Positions 1 to 14,412 of a stretch of DNA of 60,000 nucleotides are shown here, piece after piece. Made by a program: the position numbers and the translations under genes. The notes below the pieces were generated by a model that did no database searches, was not told the origin of the DNA, and saw nothing but the letters and a program-made list of their open reading frames with translations. Position 1 is the stretch's first letter; each line of letters opens with the position of its first letter. The stretch is from Owenia fusiformis (lineage: Eukaryota; Annelida; Polychaeta; Sabellida; Oweniidae): assembly GCA_903813345.2 (NCBI GenBank), contig CAIIXF020000005.1, positions 26,479,375 to 26,539,374 of the forward strand. Direction: 5' to 3'.

Positions 1-1070
1 AATGTCTCCTTTGATAAAATACAAGGATTTATCAGATGCTTATGAGGCGTACATCTGTGAGAGTTCACACATTGTGCAAAGAGATACTGTTTGTTTAGAT
101 GATGCCAAGATCTCTGGTCATATCCACGATCAATTATTTCAATCACATTGTTCTGTATTGATACAATTATCATCTCAGCGTTTTCACGATGGATCGATTT
201 TACAGTGATGGGTAATAAAGATCTCCTATTAGGTGTATGTTTACACGTGGATTAACTAACACAGAAAAAATTGCGCAAACGTTTGCATCAGGCTTAGGTG
301 ATATTGATAGCCAAACATACTTCTATTGTGCATTATAAAATACAGTTGAATAATAAAGAACTTTAAATAAAGCTCCATTTTAAAACTTACATTTTCTTGA
401 AAAATGTACCTTTTTATTGATGTACAATTTTTGTAAAAAATGCATAAAAATAAAATGCATCAAATTAAATTGACAGAATTCGAGCTATATTGAAAAATGA
501 CAACCTTCCCTCATGATGAAAGTTTGCTATATGCCAGTGGATACAATGTAAATGTTATACTTTGATGTGTCGATAATTTCATCTTCATGAGCTCATTAGC
601 CTTCATGTTCTCTTTGCAATTTGAAAATAAATTTTCTTGTAAATCAGATTTAACAATGGTAAATATTTTCATCATCAAAATCTGGAGTGATTTATCAAAA
701 TTAAAGTTTAAATAACAAAGCTTGTTTTCCAAGTTCCAGATATAATAAAACTCTTGCATGGGAACACACTAAAAAGGATGCAAGATATATATACAGAAAT
801 ATTATAAAAGGACACACTGCAATCATAACCTGTAGGGTGCAAAATGAGTTGATGTTAGTTGATAATCAAAGAATTATTGATAACATCCACACACAACAGA
901 AATCATTTAATCAAATATGTTACGTTGCCCTTTGAAACTCCATTCTACAATGTGATTCAATGATTTTGAACCATTTATGAATTTTATGTTGTGATCTACA
1001 GCATCTTCTACCTTTTTGTATTATGCTTAATTTTGGATGTTCTGAAAGAACCTTGATGTGCAAAGGGAGC
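1..1070. other. No supported gene; AT-rich sequence
   Basis: A 68-residue frame at 2-208 has no splice context or family motif that I can use. It could be the edge of a gene outside the window, but nothing supports this. The rest is AT-rich non-coding sequence. Confidence 0.4.
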
Positions 1071-1079
1071 CTAAATGTG

Positions 1080-1690
1080 CTAAGAAGGAGAGCCCTGATT
1101 GGCAAAGAAAGAGCCTTGAACCAGTTAGAGAACCTTGATATGCTGAGAGAGCCTTGATATGCTACGTGAGCCTTAATGTCCTAAGAGAGCCTTAATGCGC
1201 TAAGAGAGCCTTGATGTGCTAAGAGAGAGCCTGAATGTATTAAGAGAGTCTTGATGTGCTAAGAAAGCCTGAAAGTGCTAAGAAAGAGCCTTGATATGCT
1301 AAGAGAGAGGGAGAGCTTTAATGTGCTAAGAGAACCTTAATGCGCTGAGAGCCTTGATGAGCTAAGATATAGCCTTAATGTGCTAAGAGAGTCTTGATGT
1401 GCTAAGACAGCCTTAATGTGCTAAGAGAGTCTTGATGTGCTATGAAAGCCTTAAAGTGCTAAGAAAGAGCCTTGATATGCTAAGAGAGAGAAAGAGAGAG
1501 CTTTAATGTGCTAAGAGAACCTTAATGCGCTAAGAGAGCCTTGATGAGCTAAGATATAGCCTTAATGTGCTAAGAGAGTCTTGATGTGCTAAGACAGCCT
1601 TAATGTGCTAAGAGAGTCTTGATGTGCTAAGAAAGCCTTAATGTGCTAAGAAAGAGTGTTGATATGCTAGACAGAGCCCAGATGGGTGAA
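1080..1690. repeat. Degenerate minisatellite, unit about 18-20 bp
   Basis: About 30 imperfect units of the type gagccttgatgtgctaaga, many with short GAGA expansions. Two longer blocks (about 1270-1420 and 1440-1640) resemble each other, which suggests a higher-order duplication. No coding frame is maintained. Confidence 0.85.
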
Positions 1691-1699
1691 GAGAGCTTT

Positions 1700-3060
1700 G
1701 ATGAATCAGAATGAGTTTCTTTTGAGATAAATGATTAGTTGTTAGATTAATTGATCCAAGGATTTAACTACCACCAATGTTTTATAACTCCTGCAATTAT
1801 TTAGTTTTTCAGCATTTTTGGAATAAGTACATGTACATTAACTATTGATTTAAATGAGTTAATTCAATAATTAAAAGAACAACCCAGTTATGTTTCTTAA
1901 ACTATTGTATTCATTTCACAAAATGAATACGGATATCATTAATTGATAATTAATGAGAAGCAATGATTAAGTGAAACCTGACACATGTTCCAACGCAACT
2001 AATCCTGAATAAAGTTATCGAACATGCAATAAGAGTGAAGTCTTACATATGTCACAAATGTCGAGTTAGTATCATAATCTCCTATCATTAAATGGTATTA
2101 TGAACATGAATGATTGATAGAAATCAATAGTTTTTTTAATACCTGGGGAGACATGGATTTCTCCTATAAGCTCCTGTAGAGTGACTTGAAGTGTTCATAC
2201 AAGGTTTACAATTGCATCTATAACCCATTGTGATTTCCCTATGTATGAAATAAAGCATAGAGGAATAGTCTTGAACTGCATCTATGTGTACCCTCTAATT
2301 TTCGTTATTTTCTTAATTAGGTACTTTCTGAATAGAGATCCAGGGGGGTGTGAGAAAACATATATGGTCCATATGGTCAATACATCTACCCATTCAATGG
2401 AGTAAAACATGTTTCAGGAAGAAAGTATTATTGCCCCGATTATTAGCCAATGTGGTTACAACCAATTATGAATCAATTAAACATCAAAATATATTCATTG
2501 ATACCAAATTTTTATCAAAGTCTTACCACATTCAAACCACAAATACCACACATGTGACAAAAATTAGTTTCTGCATGTTCATCCGTTGGATTCCAACAAG
2601 CAACATTACCCAGGAAGCCGAACACAGGAAGTCCAGGAGAAGTTGATTTTGCTTCTTTACACGTTAGATCCTCGTCTGGGATATTTGGGGTTTGTTTTCT
2701 TTATTAGTTGTTATCCTAGATATTTAATTTTCTTGCTGCACTGTAACACTTTTTAGTGCCTTCCATTTGGCACCTATGCATACATATTTCATCTTTAGAA
2801 TGGAATGCATGAGAAGCAGAAATTATGCAGGTTGAATAGGTTAGAACATATTAGGACTTTATGTTTTATGTGCTCATCTATGGTCAATCATGGTTTGAGT
2901 CACACTTTGATAAATAGCTTATTTCAATGAACATGTTATTAATGGATTTATAGGTGGTTTTATTTAGTGCTCAAGGAGGGCATTTTACTACATTGTTGTT
3001 TTTTCAATCTTAACCTCAGTAGTTGAAATAAATAGTAAATACCATAATATAAGTACAGTA
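1700..3060. other. No supported gene
   Basis: AT-rich non-coding sequence. A 98-residue frame at 2350-2646 lacks any recognisable domain or codon pattern. Confidence 0.4.
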
Positions 3061-3064
3061 CAAG

Positions 3065-3188
3065 GGATTAATATGCAAAGTGTTGCTACCTGCCATTTGT
3101 TACAGATGCTGAACAGAAAACACCAAACACCATCCACAAAAAGGTTGGAGACTGTAACAATGTCACCACTTCTGGCGGTGACATAAAA
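3065..3188 (+). mobile_element. Short pearl-like dispersed element, copy 1
   Basis: It begins with attaatatgcaaag and ctgccatttgttacagatgc, then has the ccacaaaaaggttggagact block, and ends with caccacttctggcggtgaca. The same order of blocks is found at 12409, 17118, 24478, 35534, 43353 and, with an inserted minisatellite, at 43502. This copy is among the more decayed. Confidence 0.75.
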
Positions 3189-3194
3189 AATGCA

Positions 3195-3362
3195 AAGTGG
3201 AATACCTCTCTAATGAGAACCCCTCCATAAGTGGAACACTTTACAAAGGCTAGTATCTTATTTACTTAATGTGAAATTAACCTCTGTGTGTGGAACACCT
3301 CCAAAGTGGAACATTATTTTGAGGTACCAAAGGTGTTCCATTTACACAGGTTTTACTGTGCT
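3195..3362. repeat. Dispersed repeat rich in gtggaacacct motifs
   Basis: The sequence repeats aagtggaacac and the complement ggtgttcca, and ends in a ttttactgt-like tail. Related sequence occurs near 8616-8760, 22225-22330, 25105-25385 and 48290-48485. It is a decayed interspersed repeat of unknown class. Confidence 0.55.
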
Positions 3363-4069
3363 ACACATAAGTACTTCAAAATCTAAGTACAAGACACAAT
3401 ATTTTGTGATTTATTTCATTTATACATATATTCTAATTATTATTTTTATATAATTATCGTCCTGCGATATTTAAAATGTTATGTTAAACGATTCATAAAT
3501 GTTATAAATATTTCTACAAATAAAATATACTGTACACTAGTACATGTATTACCAACTATTTTATAATACATGCAAATGTATAAACTACATGATTATATAA
3601 AAGATAAAATTATTAATTGGTTTTGATAAAAGTTACACATGAATCATTTCTTTGATCCCAAAAACCACAATGGCATAAATTGTGTACTAAAAATGATCGC
3701 AATCATTATCATTGCATTGCATTAAATTATTTAAAGATATAAATCAGGGAGAAATGTCATATTTAAATTATTGCGTACATTTGGACATACAGTTCAACAC
3801 ATAACAACAGAAAATGTTCATTTCCATGGGGTGCAATCTCATGATTTATTGAGGTTGTGCACTCCACTGTATGTGATCCAGCATCTTGTTTCCCCCTTGT
3901 CTACTTCACCTGCTTGTTGAGGAGATGTGTGTAGGGGGGGGGGGGGGGCACAAGGGCTTGACACCAGGGAAATGTGTAATATTATCCATGATATATTATT
4001 GTGCACATCCCAAAGAAATCATTGTCAATTGCATTTAGCATAGGGAATTTGTCCATGTAAATAAATAAG

Positions 4070-4218
4070 GGTTATGTACTGGGAGGTTTTGGATATGGGG
4101 TTTATCCAGAGGGAGATATGCATATCTACCTGAGGGACTGTAGGGACCGAAGGTAGATGTGCATATCTCACGAGGGATGAACCCTATATCCAAACCGACC
4201 GTACATAACTGCTTTATC
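4070..4218. repeat. Palindromic dispersed repeat, copy 1
   Basis: The left arm gttatgtactgggaggtttt and ggatatggggttta is mirrored by aaccctatatccaaaccgac and gtacataact. The centre holds the paired motifs agatatgcatatctacctga and ggtagatgtgcatatctcac. A diverged relative is at 46771-46985. Confidence 0.65.
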
Positions 4219-4219
4219 C

Positions 4220-5700
4220 TATACCAAGTAGTTTTCTAATTTTCTTTCAATTTATTTTTATTTTTTCAATTTCTTCACATTTTTCTAATTTTTTTTCAAT
4301 TTTTTCAAATTTTATCTTTTATTTTTTTCAATTTTTTATTTTTTTCATTTTTTTCACAATTTTTCGAAGCGGGAAGATATGCCCTGGAGCGGGAGATATG
4401 GCGGGAGATCTGGAGGTTCAGGATATGAAAACCTCAAAATCATGACACAGGATATATCTTACCAACTTATCTCCCTAAAACTCTACTTGGCATAGGATAA
4501 ATACGGATATCCAGGCGGATTGCTTTGGGTTATGTGTTAGATTCACTAAAGATTTTGTCCCACTAAAGAGCAGTGACCTTTCCACACTGTCCTGTGTTTA
4601 AGATTAACTATAAATCTTGATAGGGGAAGCATGCATAAATCACATTAGTGTTCAAAAATATCTTCAAACATAATAATCTTCAATATCTAACCATCAAACA
4701 TATTTCCCTGATTGATATTTATGATCAATACTACATGTTTAGTAACAAATATTATGGTTAAAAATAAAATTGTAATAAATAATAGCATTTTAATGAATAC
4801 AATATTTAACTAATTAAATTTGGAGAACCTGGCTTACATACATTACATTCATTATTTACTTCATTAAAATACATAATTTCAAAAAAAGAAAATATAAAAA
4901 TGCTCATTTAACGAAAAATAATGTGAATACAGAAAAGTATAAATACTTTCATGCACATGTTCTTATTGGAAGAATTTGTGGACGGAATGCACATGTATAT
5001 TTTATAATATGCTGTATTTTCTCAATGCTGTATTAGTTTGAGGGGATGAAGTCACGATAATATAACCATGTACCACATACAACATATTTATAACCAGAAA
5101 ATGTTATAAAATTACAATAAATAAATATCAATATTTCAAAATATTATTTTCTGTAAAGTGCTACTGGACGGCTGGTGATAATGAAAAAGGATACATGAAA
5201 TTCGGAACATCCTTTCTCTGATATATGGCAAGGTGTGTATATACTTGACATATAGTATATATGATATACTGCATTGCCTCTATATGTACGTCGATCAAAC
5301 AGTTTTTATGGACGGAAATCCTAAAAGGACTGCATTTAAGTGTTCTTTCACAAATCAGTTTTTTTCACTCCAACGACCATATCAGGTTATCATTTCAACT
5401 CCGACATTGTCCCTCAGTTAAGTTGTCTCACTAAAAATAAAAATAAATAAAAAAATAAAAAATTGACATGTCAATAAAAGTTATAATAATATAATGATGA
5501 AGCGCTGTACATAAGCGTTCATTGTTTGATTTAAACAAAAATCTTTGAAAAACTGTCAGGTTAAGATAATTATTAATATTTTCTGATTTGATGTTCTCAT
5601 AGAAAGTTGGAAACATTTAAACTATTTTCAGAATGACTGCGTGCGTCTTATATTAACTCAAAGTTGTAAGATGGTGTTACAAAATAAATGCCTCTGTTAA
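4220..5700. other. AT-rich non-coding stretch with poly-T runs
   Basis: Bases 4230-4375 are almost pure T with scattered A and C. The rest shows no frame, splice pair or repeat that I can support. Confidence 0.5.
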
Positions 5701-5705
5701 TAATA

Positions 5706-6451
5706 CAGGGTGTTCAAAAAAAACGCAACCCAAAGAAATCGCTATATCTTGGAAAATACTTATCCAATTGCACTCATTTTTTCAGGAAAGAAAGAAGAGA
5801 CTGTGCATGTATAGCTCCTGTAATTATTTAGTTGTAAAACATGAAGCCTTGGACGCCTGCTCAAAAGACATTAGAATGAGAAAGATACGAAAAATGCAGT
5901 CAAAGGTGACTGTCACAGCAATAAAACTGAATAACTTTCTAACCATAGTGTTCTGGCACTTCAGATTTGGCACAAATTATCCTCATTCAATGTGTGGTGA
6001 ATTTGTGGAGTTTCATCAAAATCACTCCAGGGACTTTACAGTCATGGTCAAAATAACTTCTTATGTCTGCCTGAACCAGGGTGTTTGACTGCGTTTTGAA
6101 CGCATTTCGACCATAACTGTGAAGTCCCTGGAGTGATTTTGATTTCACTCTACAGATTTACCATACTTTGAATAAAGATGATTTGTGCCAAATTTGAAGA
6201 GCTAAAACACTATGATTATAAAGTTATTCAGTTTCATTACTCTGGCAGTCACCCCTGACTGCGTTTTTCGTATCTTTCCAATACTAATGTCTTTTGAGCA
6301 TGTCTAAGGCATCAAGTTTTATAACTTTCCAACTACAGGAGCTATACATACACAGTCTCTTCTTTCTTTCCTGAAAAAATGAACATAATTGCATTAGTAT
6401 TTCCCAAGATATAGCAATTTCTTTGGGTTGCGTTTTTTTTTGAACACCCTG
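5706..6451. mobile_element. Mariner-like foldback MITE, 746 bp, TA target site
   Basis: The element starts CAGGGTGTTC and ends GAACACCCTG, flanked by TA on both sides (5704-5705 and 6452-6453). The two halves are inverted repeats over most of their length: gctcctgtaattatttagtt at 5814 pairs with aactttccaactacaggagc at 6322, and the arms meet near 6080. There is no transposase. The 106-residue frame inside is a by-product of the arm. It was probably mobilised by a Tc1/mariner transposase elsewhere. Confidence 0.88.
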
Positions 6452-7258
6452 TACAATAACAAAAATTTCAATTATCTCACAAAATTAATGATTTCCATGG
6501 AGATAAAATCTTTATTTTTTCAACACGTATCCATATATTAGATATAAACAGATAACGAGACAGTGACATATAAATGCTTTGATGTCATATCTGAAACAAA
6601 CAATATGTGAAAAATCTATCAAAATACTTGAAGAGTATAAAGAATAGAGTCGTGGATTTGTAGTTTTTATCTTTTCAAAGTATTTGATAGACAAATGTTT
6701 TATCGTCACATAGGTGAGAAAGGGGAATACACAGGTGACAAAGCATACTTAATAATATTTTATAAGCTCATATTATTTTCAAAAAAAAGTCCACTAGATG
6801 TTTACATTTCAGCATAATGCATTCAAAGAATAGGAGTGAATATTTCTGTTAAATGCCATGAAAGCAATCAGTGAATCTATAACATGGGTGTTAAGCCACG
6901 ATGATACCATGAGCACATGCTTTGAGGATCCGCGTTGTTTGAACCTACCGCCGAGCTCACTTATACATTAAGCCCCGTTACACAGTCATGGTACCGCCGA
7001 GCAAGCTCATTGCATCATCGGGTCTGCTTTACCCCCGTGTATAACACAAAAATTCACACAATATACTTGTGATGCATCACCCACTCATGGTATGTTAATA
7101 TTATGAAAACATGAATGATTTAGTCAGGAAAAATAAGTAACCCTTCCATAAACAAGACATTCCCTACCCTGAAGCTCTGAGACCAATTTTAGAACCTTTT
7201 AAAAGGGGTAGATAGATATATCCTATTCATATTTCCAGTTTTGAGTACCTGCTTTGTC
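6452..7258 (-). other. Probable 3' untranslated region of the coiled-coil gene
   Basis: The stretch follows the stop at 7259. The first perfect AATAAA on the minus strand is at 6511-6516, next to the mariner-like element, so the transcript end may lie close to it. No other gene is visible. Confidence 0.45.
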
Positions 7259-10200
7259 CTATGGAACTGGGATCTGAATATCTCCATCTGCACCTTGTTC
7301 AGCTTTCTGCTTCTCCTTTCTAGCACGTTTTTCTAACCTACGTCGTTTCAACATCTCCATTTTCTCTTTCTTATCCATTTTCTTATGTGACGTGGCACCC
7401 TGTAAGGCTTCGTCATCTGATATATCCATATCACTGGCTGAGTCCGGGGCCATCACCTAGAAAGGAAAAATAATGTGTTTTAGTGACTTTGGGAGTGATT
7501 TACGTTATTAGATACTGTACTTTACAATTGACTGCAACATTTTAAAACTATATTTTGTTTGCAAACACGATTGAAGATATTGAAAACAAGCCCGATCGGT
7601 TTGACAATACATAATTCCATATCCAGGGCTTGGTTGATATCAAATTTAGCCATAAGTTATAAGAAATACACCCAGAATCAGCAATCAATTTTTAGTGCTA
7701 AATTATTGAAATAGTACAAAATTAGTGCTTATTTCCCAGTAAAACATGTCACTGCTAAATTAGCATTATATAATATATATAAATGTTTGCGTATGACAAA
7801 AAATGTCTGTGCTTATTTTGCACACTTACTGTAAAACACATTGAATTCATGGAAGCAATTTTGGAGGATTTGTACATTTCTTTTTTTTCATATATCTATA
7901 TTTTCGTGATTTTTGCAAGAACCTCAATTTGTGGCAGGTATACAATCTAAATTCAGAGCATCCTAAATTCGAGATTATACGCGCACATGATTTATATGCA
8001 AATTCAAGATGTCCATGAATTCAATGTACATGTATTTTACAATATCTATTAGTGCTAATTCCACGCTAACATTGGATTTTAGAGTTTAATTCTGGATCAC
8101 ATAGCCCTGTGTTCTTAGGATTCGGGAAGATCAGAGTACATATACATGGAACAATAAATATCTAATTATTATCAATAATATAACTATTGTTAGAATAAAA
8201 TTAATTGGTAACATCTTATTAGAAACAAACACACTAAAACACACAAAGTAAAACCTATAAGATTTCTATCAATAAACCAACATACAATTTTGTACATTAG
8301 TGGCGCAACTCAATATCAGTACTTGGCACTTACTCGTTGAACCTGTCCAAGATAGTTGCTTGAGTATGTTTTTTCAAACTCAAGTAGTTTTATCATTACC
8401 CCAGAAATGATAATTTTTTGTATGCACTGAACGAAATAAAGTATCGATTTCGGAAGCAAAATGAAAAATTTAAAAACAAACACAATAATCATGGCATAAA
8501 TAATTATGTCATTTAACTGATACAAACTGTATAAAACATCGATAGTATATAGTAGAGCCATTTTTCTGGTGAGTTGCACCACTAATGTATTTGTACATGC
8601 ATTTTTATGAATACAGTAAAATCTCTATATCCAAACACCTCTCTAATCTAAACATGTCTCGTGTGAACATCTTTTCTCAATCCCAATTTTGTTATCCCCC
8701 ATTAACTCACATATTCAAAAAAACTTAAAATGACATTTAGATTAGAAAGGTTTTCCTATATATAGGCAATAGACACATAAGATGGATATATTGATATACT
8801 TAGAGTTACGAAACAAAGGGAATCCACTCACTTAATCTTTAGATTAACGACATGGAGAGAATCCATTTATCTAATTTTTGGATTATCCAACAACATAAAT
8901 TATTTAATTCTTATTTTAACGACACATCGAGAATCCATTTGTTTAATTCATGGAATACCCAACAACATGAATAATTTAATTCCTATTACTGAACAACATG
9001 AATTATTGACTCCTCATCTTACCAATGTTACGGCAGCCTATTGTCAAATATGAATATTAGAACAATTAGGATGAAATTGTTAACACTAATTAAATGGTCT
9101 ATAGGTGTTGCGACAAGTTCCAAAATTGAAAAAGGTACTCATGTATCTCCTCGATTTCAAAAAGGCAATTCCACATTGCTGAAAGATAACTCTCACTTTA
9201 AAGGCCTTCGTTGCTTCTCCACTTGCCAAGTGACATCACAGAGCAATTGGTGGCAAAATTACACTGTGTGGAGACAATATGATCGCCTCCTACACAACTT
9301 TTTTGACCCTATGGCAAGGAGAACAGGCTCTTAGGATTCCAAACTTATTCTCAATCTCCAAAAATTTGTTCATTGTGAAGTGCCTTAATATTTCTAAGGC
9401 ACTGAAAGAACTGCTTAGAAGAATGACTGGTTCTCTCGCAATACTAGTAACAGTTTATTCAGTGGGGTCAAAGCAATATTATTAAGATTACTATAATATC
9501 AAAGTTAAATCTTATCATTTTATGCTTTCAAATTTCATCAACAACTGACACTCATTTTATGCAAGAAAATGGAAAAACTTTAGTGAGAGCCAGCTATTAA
9601 ACATTAGCTGATACACTGTGCTTCTCACTTTGAGTAAGCATAACAGTCTACTCATATTGAGTAAAAACCTACTCATGCTCAACACACATATATTAATTTA
9701 ACATAAATAAAAAGGTGTGTTATTTAATATAAAGGTTAACACACACGTAACACTGTGCATCATATCTATATAGTATATACAAATAATTAAATGTGTTAGG
9801 ATTATGGGGGGCACCATCACACAAGAATTACTTTAGGTATAAATGGAACTTGTAACATATTTGTTTTTCCATCTGTCTCATCCTCCTCTCGTATGATGTT
9901 CTACAAATAAATGATAATTAAGTACATGTATTTTGGAATGCACCCATATTGCCAATGCACCCATATTGCAAATGCACCCATATTTTATAAGAGATAAACT
10001 TTGTAGGGCTGACCTGGAAATCAATAAGGGTATTAAATAAATCTGGAAGATCCATTTGGACCATTTCTGAAACCAAAACTGCCTATTTTCTCAAGAGTGA
10101 GGTCCGTATTTTAAAACCGCAGAAAACCCAATAGAGTCTCCCAGGTCAGCCAGTGATGTGTATATTTCATGTTATCTCCTTTGAGACATTCTGCTTTATA

Positions 10201-13200
10201 TATACTTCATTCACTTCATTTTCTGAGGCTAATCACCAATTTAAGTATCCAACCTAAACGCAACCTAGATGCAAATAAGTGATACATACATACATAAAGT
10301 TGATGACATTATAAATTATGAAAATTATTTAAAATTTTGATGGTCTAAGAAGCCAAAGAACAATGACCAGAGACATCTATTGTTGTGATCATCGTAATGT
10401 TACTTTGTAGCAGGATCAGTATCTAAATGTACATCTACCATCATGCAACTACATATTCATCCAGATCAGTTTAATGAAAAGCCTTCGATATACAAAGCTG
10501 AATTTTGAAGCATCAGAATGGTTAATCTGCCATCTTATGTTAGTCAAAACATTTAAAATCATTGATAATGGCAACGGAAAACAAGCATAAAGAAACTAAG
10601 GTCTATTGCTTAGGGCAATACAACACAGAGAAATGATAGTATATCGAAAGTGCCAATACAAGATACAATGAAATTGGGGCTCATTGATAATATAAATAAA
10701 AAGTACTAAGAAACTGGGGCTCATTGATAATGTCAACACAGAGTACAAAGAAACTCTGGCTCATTGATAATGTCAATATAAAGTACAAAGAAACTGTGGG
10801 TCATTGATAATGTCAATACAAAGTGCAAAGAAACTATGGTTCATTAATAATGCCAATACAAAGCATACAGAAACTATGGCAACACATCATAAAATACCTC
10901 ATGATCTGCTTCAGGCGTCCTTGTCAATAGAGACCTCTATTGATAAAAATATTGAAATTCAGTTGAAAATGAAGATATCAATGTTATATCTATATCATGC
11001 ACAATACTCTATACAAACTCTTATTACTCTCACAAACCTATTTAACACAATGCAGCCAAATATCGAGGTTTCATCATATTCCCATATTCATATTCTAGCA
11101 TTGACATAACTTAGTGTAATAATACTGCTTTCACCTTAAAGAAAGATTTTATACAAAGTCATTTTTGTACTGTACAGAAATAATCTTTATGATAATTCAT
11201 TTTTATGTTACACTGTACAAAATAAATATTCTAGAGTTGAACTTACAGTTGTTTTCTTGCCCTGTTTCACTTCTTGTTCTTCCTGTTTGAACTTATCCTG
11301 CATCATCTTAGCAACACGCTCCATCTTGTCATCCGATGACAAATCTGAAGAAAAATTATATAAACTGTGAACAAAGTCAATATTTCACTCAGTATTTATC
11401 CGCCGATACAATACCTGGTCTGTACTAAGTATTTCATTCAGTGCACAGGACGTAGGAAATGAAGTCATAATTTTGCAAAAAGATGAGTTTTCATGTTCGA
11501 ATCATAATAAAGACCTCAGATCAGGTATTGTATCGGGTAATAAATACCTTAGGGCTAGGCACAAAAGCTTTGGAAAACATTTGTACCTAGCCCTGCGGTA
11601 TTTATTCATGATATAATACCTGCTCTTTGCTCTATATTTCTTTATTAGATGATGAACCCAATGACATAGTGGCTAGGATTTTATAAAATGCAATCAATAT
11701 ACTCAAGAGTAAAAATCAATGTCACGAAAATGAAAAAAAAGGCACACCTTACAGAATAATGAAATCACATTTTTGTATAGAATGCAAGAAAATATCCATA
11801 TTCATTCTACATAAAGTACTAACGCTTCATTTTTACATGTGATTACCTTGCAATCATGACAATGATATCCCACCAGTGGTGTAATAAAAAGGATGCATAC
11901 CTTTAAGTTCATTGGAGTCAACTAATTCTTCAAAGGTTTTGGCATTTGGGTCTCTCTTTCCCTTTGTTGTCATTGTCCTTTCATACTTCACTCGTGCAAC
12001 TCTCTCCCTCACCATGGTGATCTGACGTTGACGCTCATCCTACATCACAATCAGAGGAGTTATTCAAAAGATTCTAAGATAACGATTTCCTACATCTACA
12101 ACTGTACCAACTTAAACTCAGGGAAAGATTGAACTACCAATGTTTCAATATATGGAAATATATTCCATGCCAATCTGGGTGTACATTTCATAAATGAGCA
12201 CCAGAGATGCGTTTTTTTATGTCATGACTTAATACCTATTTACATCCAGAGAAACATCTCTTGTATTTAAGTGTTGACATATCAAGGGCAAAAAAAGTAT
12301 TTTCCTGACAGTCACATTGATACTTAAAAATGACCCTCCTTGTCATTTATTTCATTTTTCAATAAACATTGTAACAGATAAACTGAAGAGCAACATGGAA
12401 TTTATCAAGGCATTAACATGCAAAATGTCACCACTTGCCATTTGTCACAGATGCCAAACACAGACCATCGAACACCAACAGTCAAGCACTGTCCACAAAA
12501 AAGTTGGAGACTATAACAATATGCCACCACTCGTGCTGGTGACACAAAAGGCTCGATAAAAAACAAGCACTTGACAATTTGAAAAAATATGTAAACATAC
12601 TTTCATTGTCTTCTCCAGGATTGTTTTCTGTCTCTCCCCAAGTGCTAGGAGATTGGCCGCCTCCTGGTTTCTCTTGCCCTGGCGCTGCTGAAGACGCTTT
12701 TGTAACTGAAATCAAGAATTATACCATGATTTCTGTACTTATACGAGTACATGCATCTCTACATTGTGCAAATTCCCTTATGTAAATGTATTAGGTAAGT
12801 GACCTCATAATGAACATGGGTTGGTTTGAATCTCAAGGAGCTACTACTAGAGCTAGAGCTATATCTTAAATTTATATGGAATTGAAAATAAATTTTATAA
12901 AAATTCACCATTTCTCCCTGTCGGCTCTGCTCTGATCCTATCTTATTCTGCACTACGTTTTGTTCTTGCATGAGTTTCTTTATCTCATCTTCCTTATCTC
13001 CTTCATTCATCTTCACATCAAGAGCTGTCTTCTCACGTCTCATTCCAAATCCAGGCTATAAAATATAAATGAATATGAAATTGTTTTTTTAAATGAAATT
13101 ATGGTATTGGGGAAAATTGTCCAAAGTTTTTCAGTCTACATGTATCTAGAATTAATGACAATTTGGATATTCTTATCAATTTGCTATATTACATGCACTA

Positions 13201-14412
13201 AGCATACCCATGTTTGAATCGTAATGTAAACCTCAGAGTAGGGGTAATATTTTCGAATACACCCCTTAGGGCTAGGCACAAAAGCTTTCAAACCCCTTAC
13301 TTCCTTCCGTAGTTCGGGGTACAGAAAACGTTTGTGCCTGTGTATTCGACAATATTGCTCCTGCTCTTCGGTCTATATTTCTTAAATATTTATCTTCACA
13401 TTCAGTTGATAAAACAAATATGCTTCTAAAAATTCATGGTATAATCTGCTCTATAATATGTAATGGCAAAATAATGGCACATCTACAATATTTCAGAGTA
13501 TTAAGAATACTGTCTTACTGGAAGTGGTGTTCCTCTGCTAGAGCTACTACGTTCACTGCTACCACTGCCAGGCTTAACACCTTCAGCCTCTCTTTGAGCC
13601 CTTTCTTCAGCCAATCGTTGCTCAGCTTCTTTACGTCTTGCGTCACGACGTGCTTGAAGGCGTTGTTGCATCTGTAGAGGAATTAATAAATGGTAAATGT
13701 TTGCTAACATTAATTTGGTTATTAACAACATAAACTTTTATCAGAGAATAAACTACCCATATAAAGTTATGTAAAATACCTGAAAGCAGTTTGGAAAAAA
13801 CAAAGTGACAAAATAATAACAGAAAATGACCACTCACAATATCTGCCTGGCGTCCTTTCTCCGTAGATCTCCCCTCTAAGATGGCAGAATTCTGTCTCTC
13901 CACCATCTTGAGCATCTCTGTCGCATAGTCTGTCTCAAACTCCTTGTTGTCTCTTGCACGTCTCCTGGCTTCTAGCTTTTCCCTGGCTAGTGCCTTTTGT
14001 CTCTCCATGGCTTCTGTCATAGCCTGGAAGAGAGGAATTATTGCATAATGCTTAATTGTATTGCAATATGTTACAATGGGGGTTATTGCATTGAATTACA
14101 TTATATATCACATTGCACAGTGTTGCATTTTTAGCAGACTATGACATTATAACAGGGTAATACTGTATGATTGATGGAAAACAATATCTGTTGTTTAGTA
14201 GATTATTAAAAATACAGAAATCATCATTCTATGGATCTCAAGTACTTTAATGGAAGGGAAATGGTCATCTAAAAAGTCATATTGTGGCTTTTTTTCAAAG
14301 GAATGCAATAGACCAGGAATACCAACCTTTTTCCTTGCATTCTGTTGTGCCTCTAGATTGGCCAACTCGGCCTCAAGGTCAATCTCCTCTCCACTTCTAC
14401 GTTGTCTCTTTT
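7259..14412 (-). CDS. Coiled-coil gene, C-terminal part, eight exons and stop
   Basis: Exons in transcript order are 14327-14412, 13838-14023, 13519-13671, 12909-13055, 12601-12705, 11901-12039, 11247-11344 and 7259-7456 (1112 nt including the stop). Most introns here are phase 0, with phase 1 only between 11901 and 11344. Parts still recall the super-repeat: ALAREKLEARRRARDNK in exon 13838 matches the ALARKRLEALRRKR module of the others, so this looks like a decayed fifth copy. Exon 13519 ends with a Ser/Gly-rich linker (SGSSERSSSSRGTPLP). The last exon carries an acidic SASDMDISDDEA stretch followed by a very basic KRRRLEKRARKEKQK stretch, which could act as a nuclear or nucleic-acid-binding signal. 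That is inference only. Confidence 0.88.

Noticed and set aside
2-208. 68-residue frame at the left edge
   Set aside because: No family motif, no splice context and no neighbouring exon. Could be chance in AT-rich DNA.
5768-6088. 106-residue frame
   Set aside because: Lies wholly in the left arm of the TA-flanked palindromic element; the mirrored arm has no matching gene.
9041-9334. 97-residue frame in the last intron of the coiled-coil gene
   Set aside because: No recognisable domain, no splice pair in phase, and the flanks are decayed repeats.
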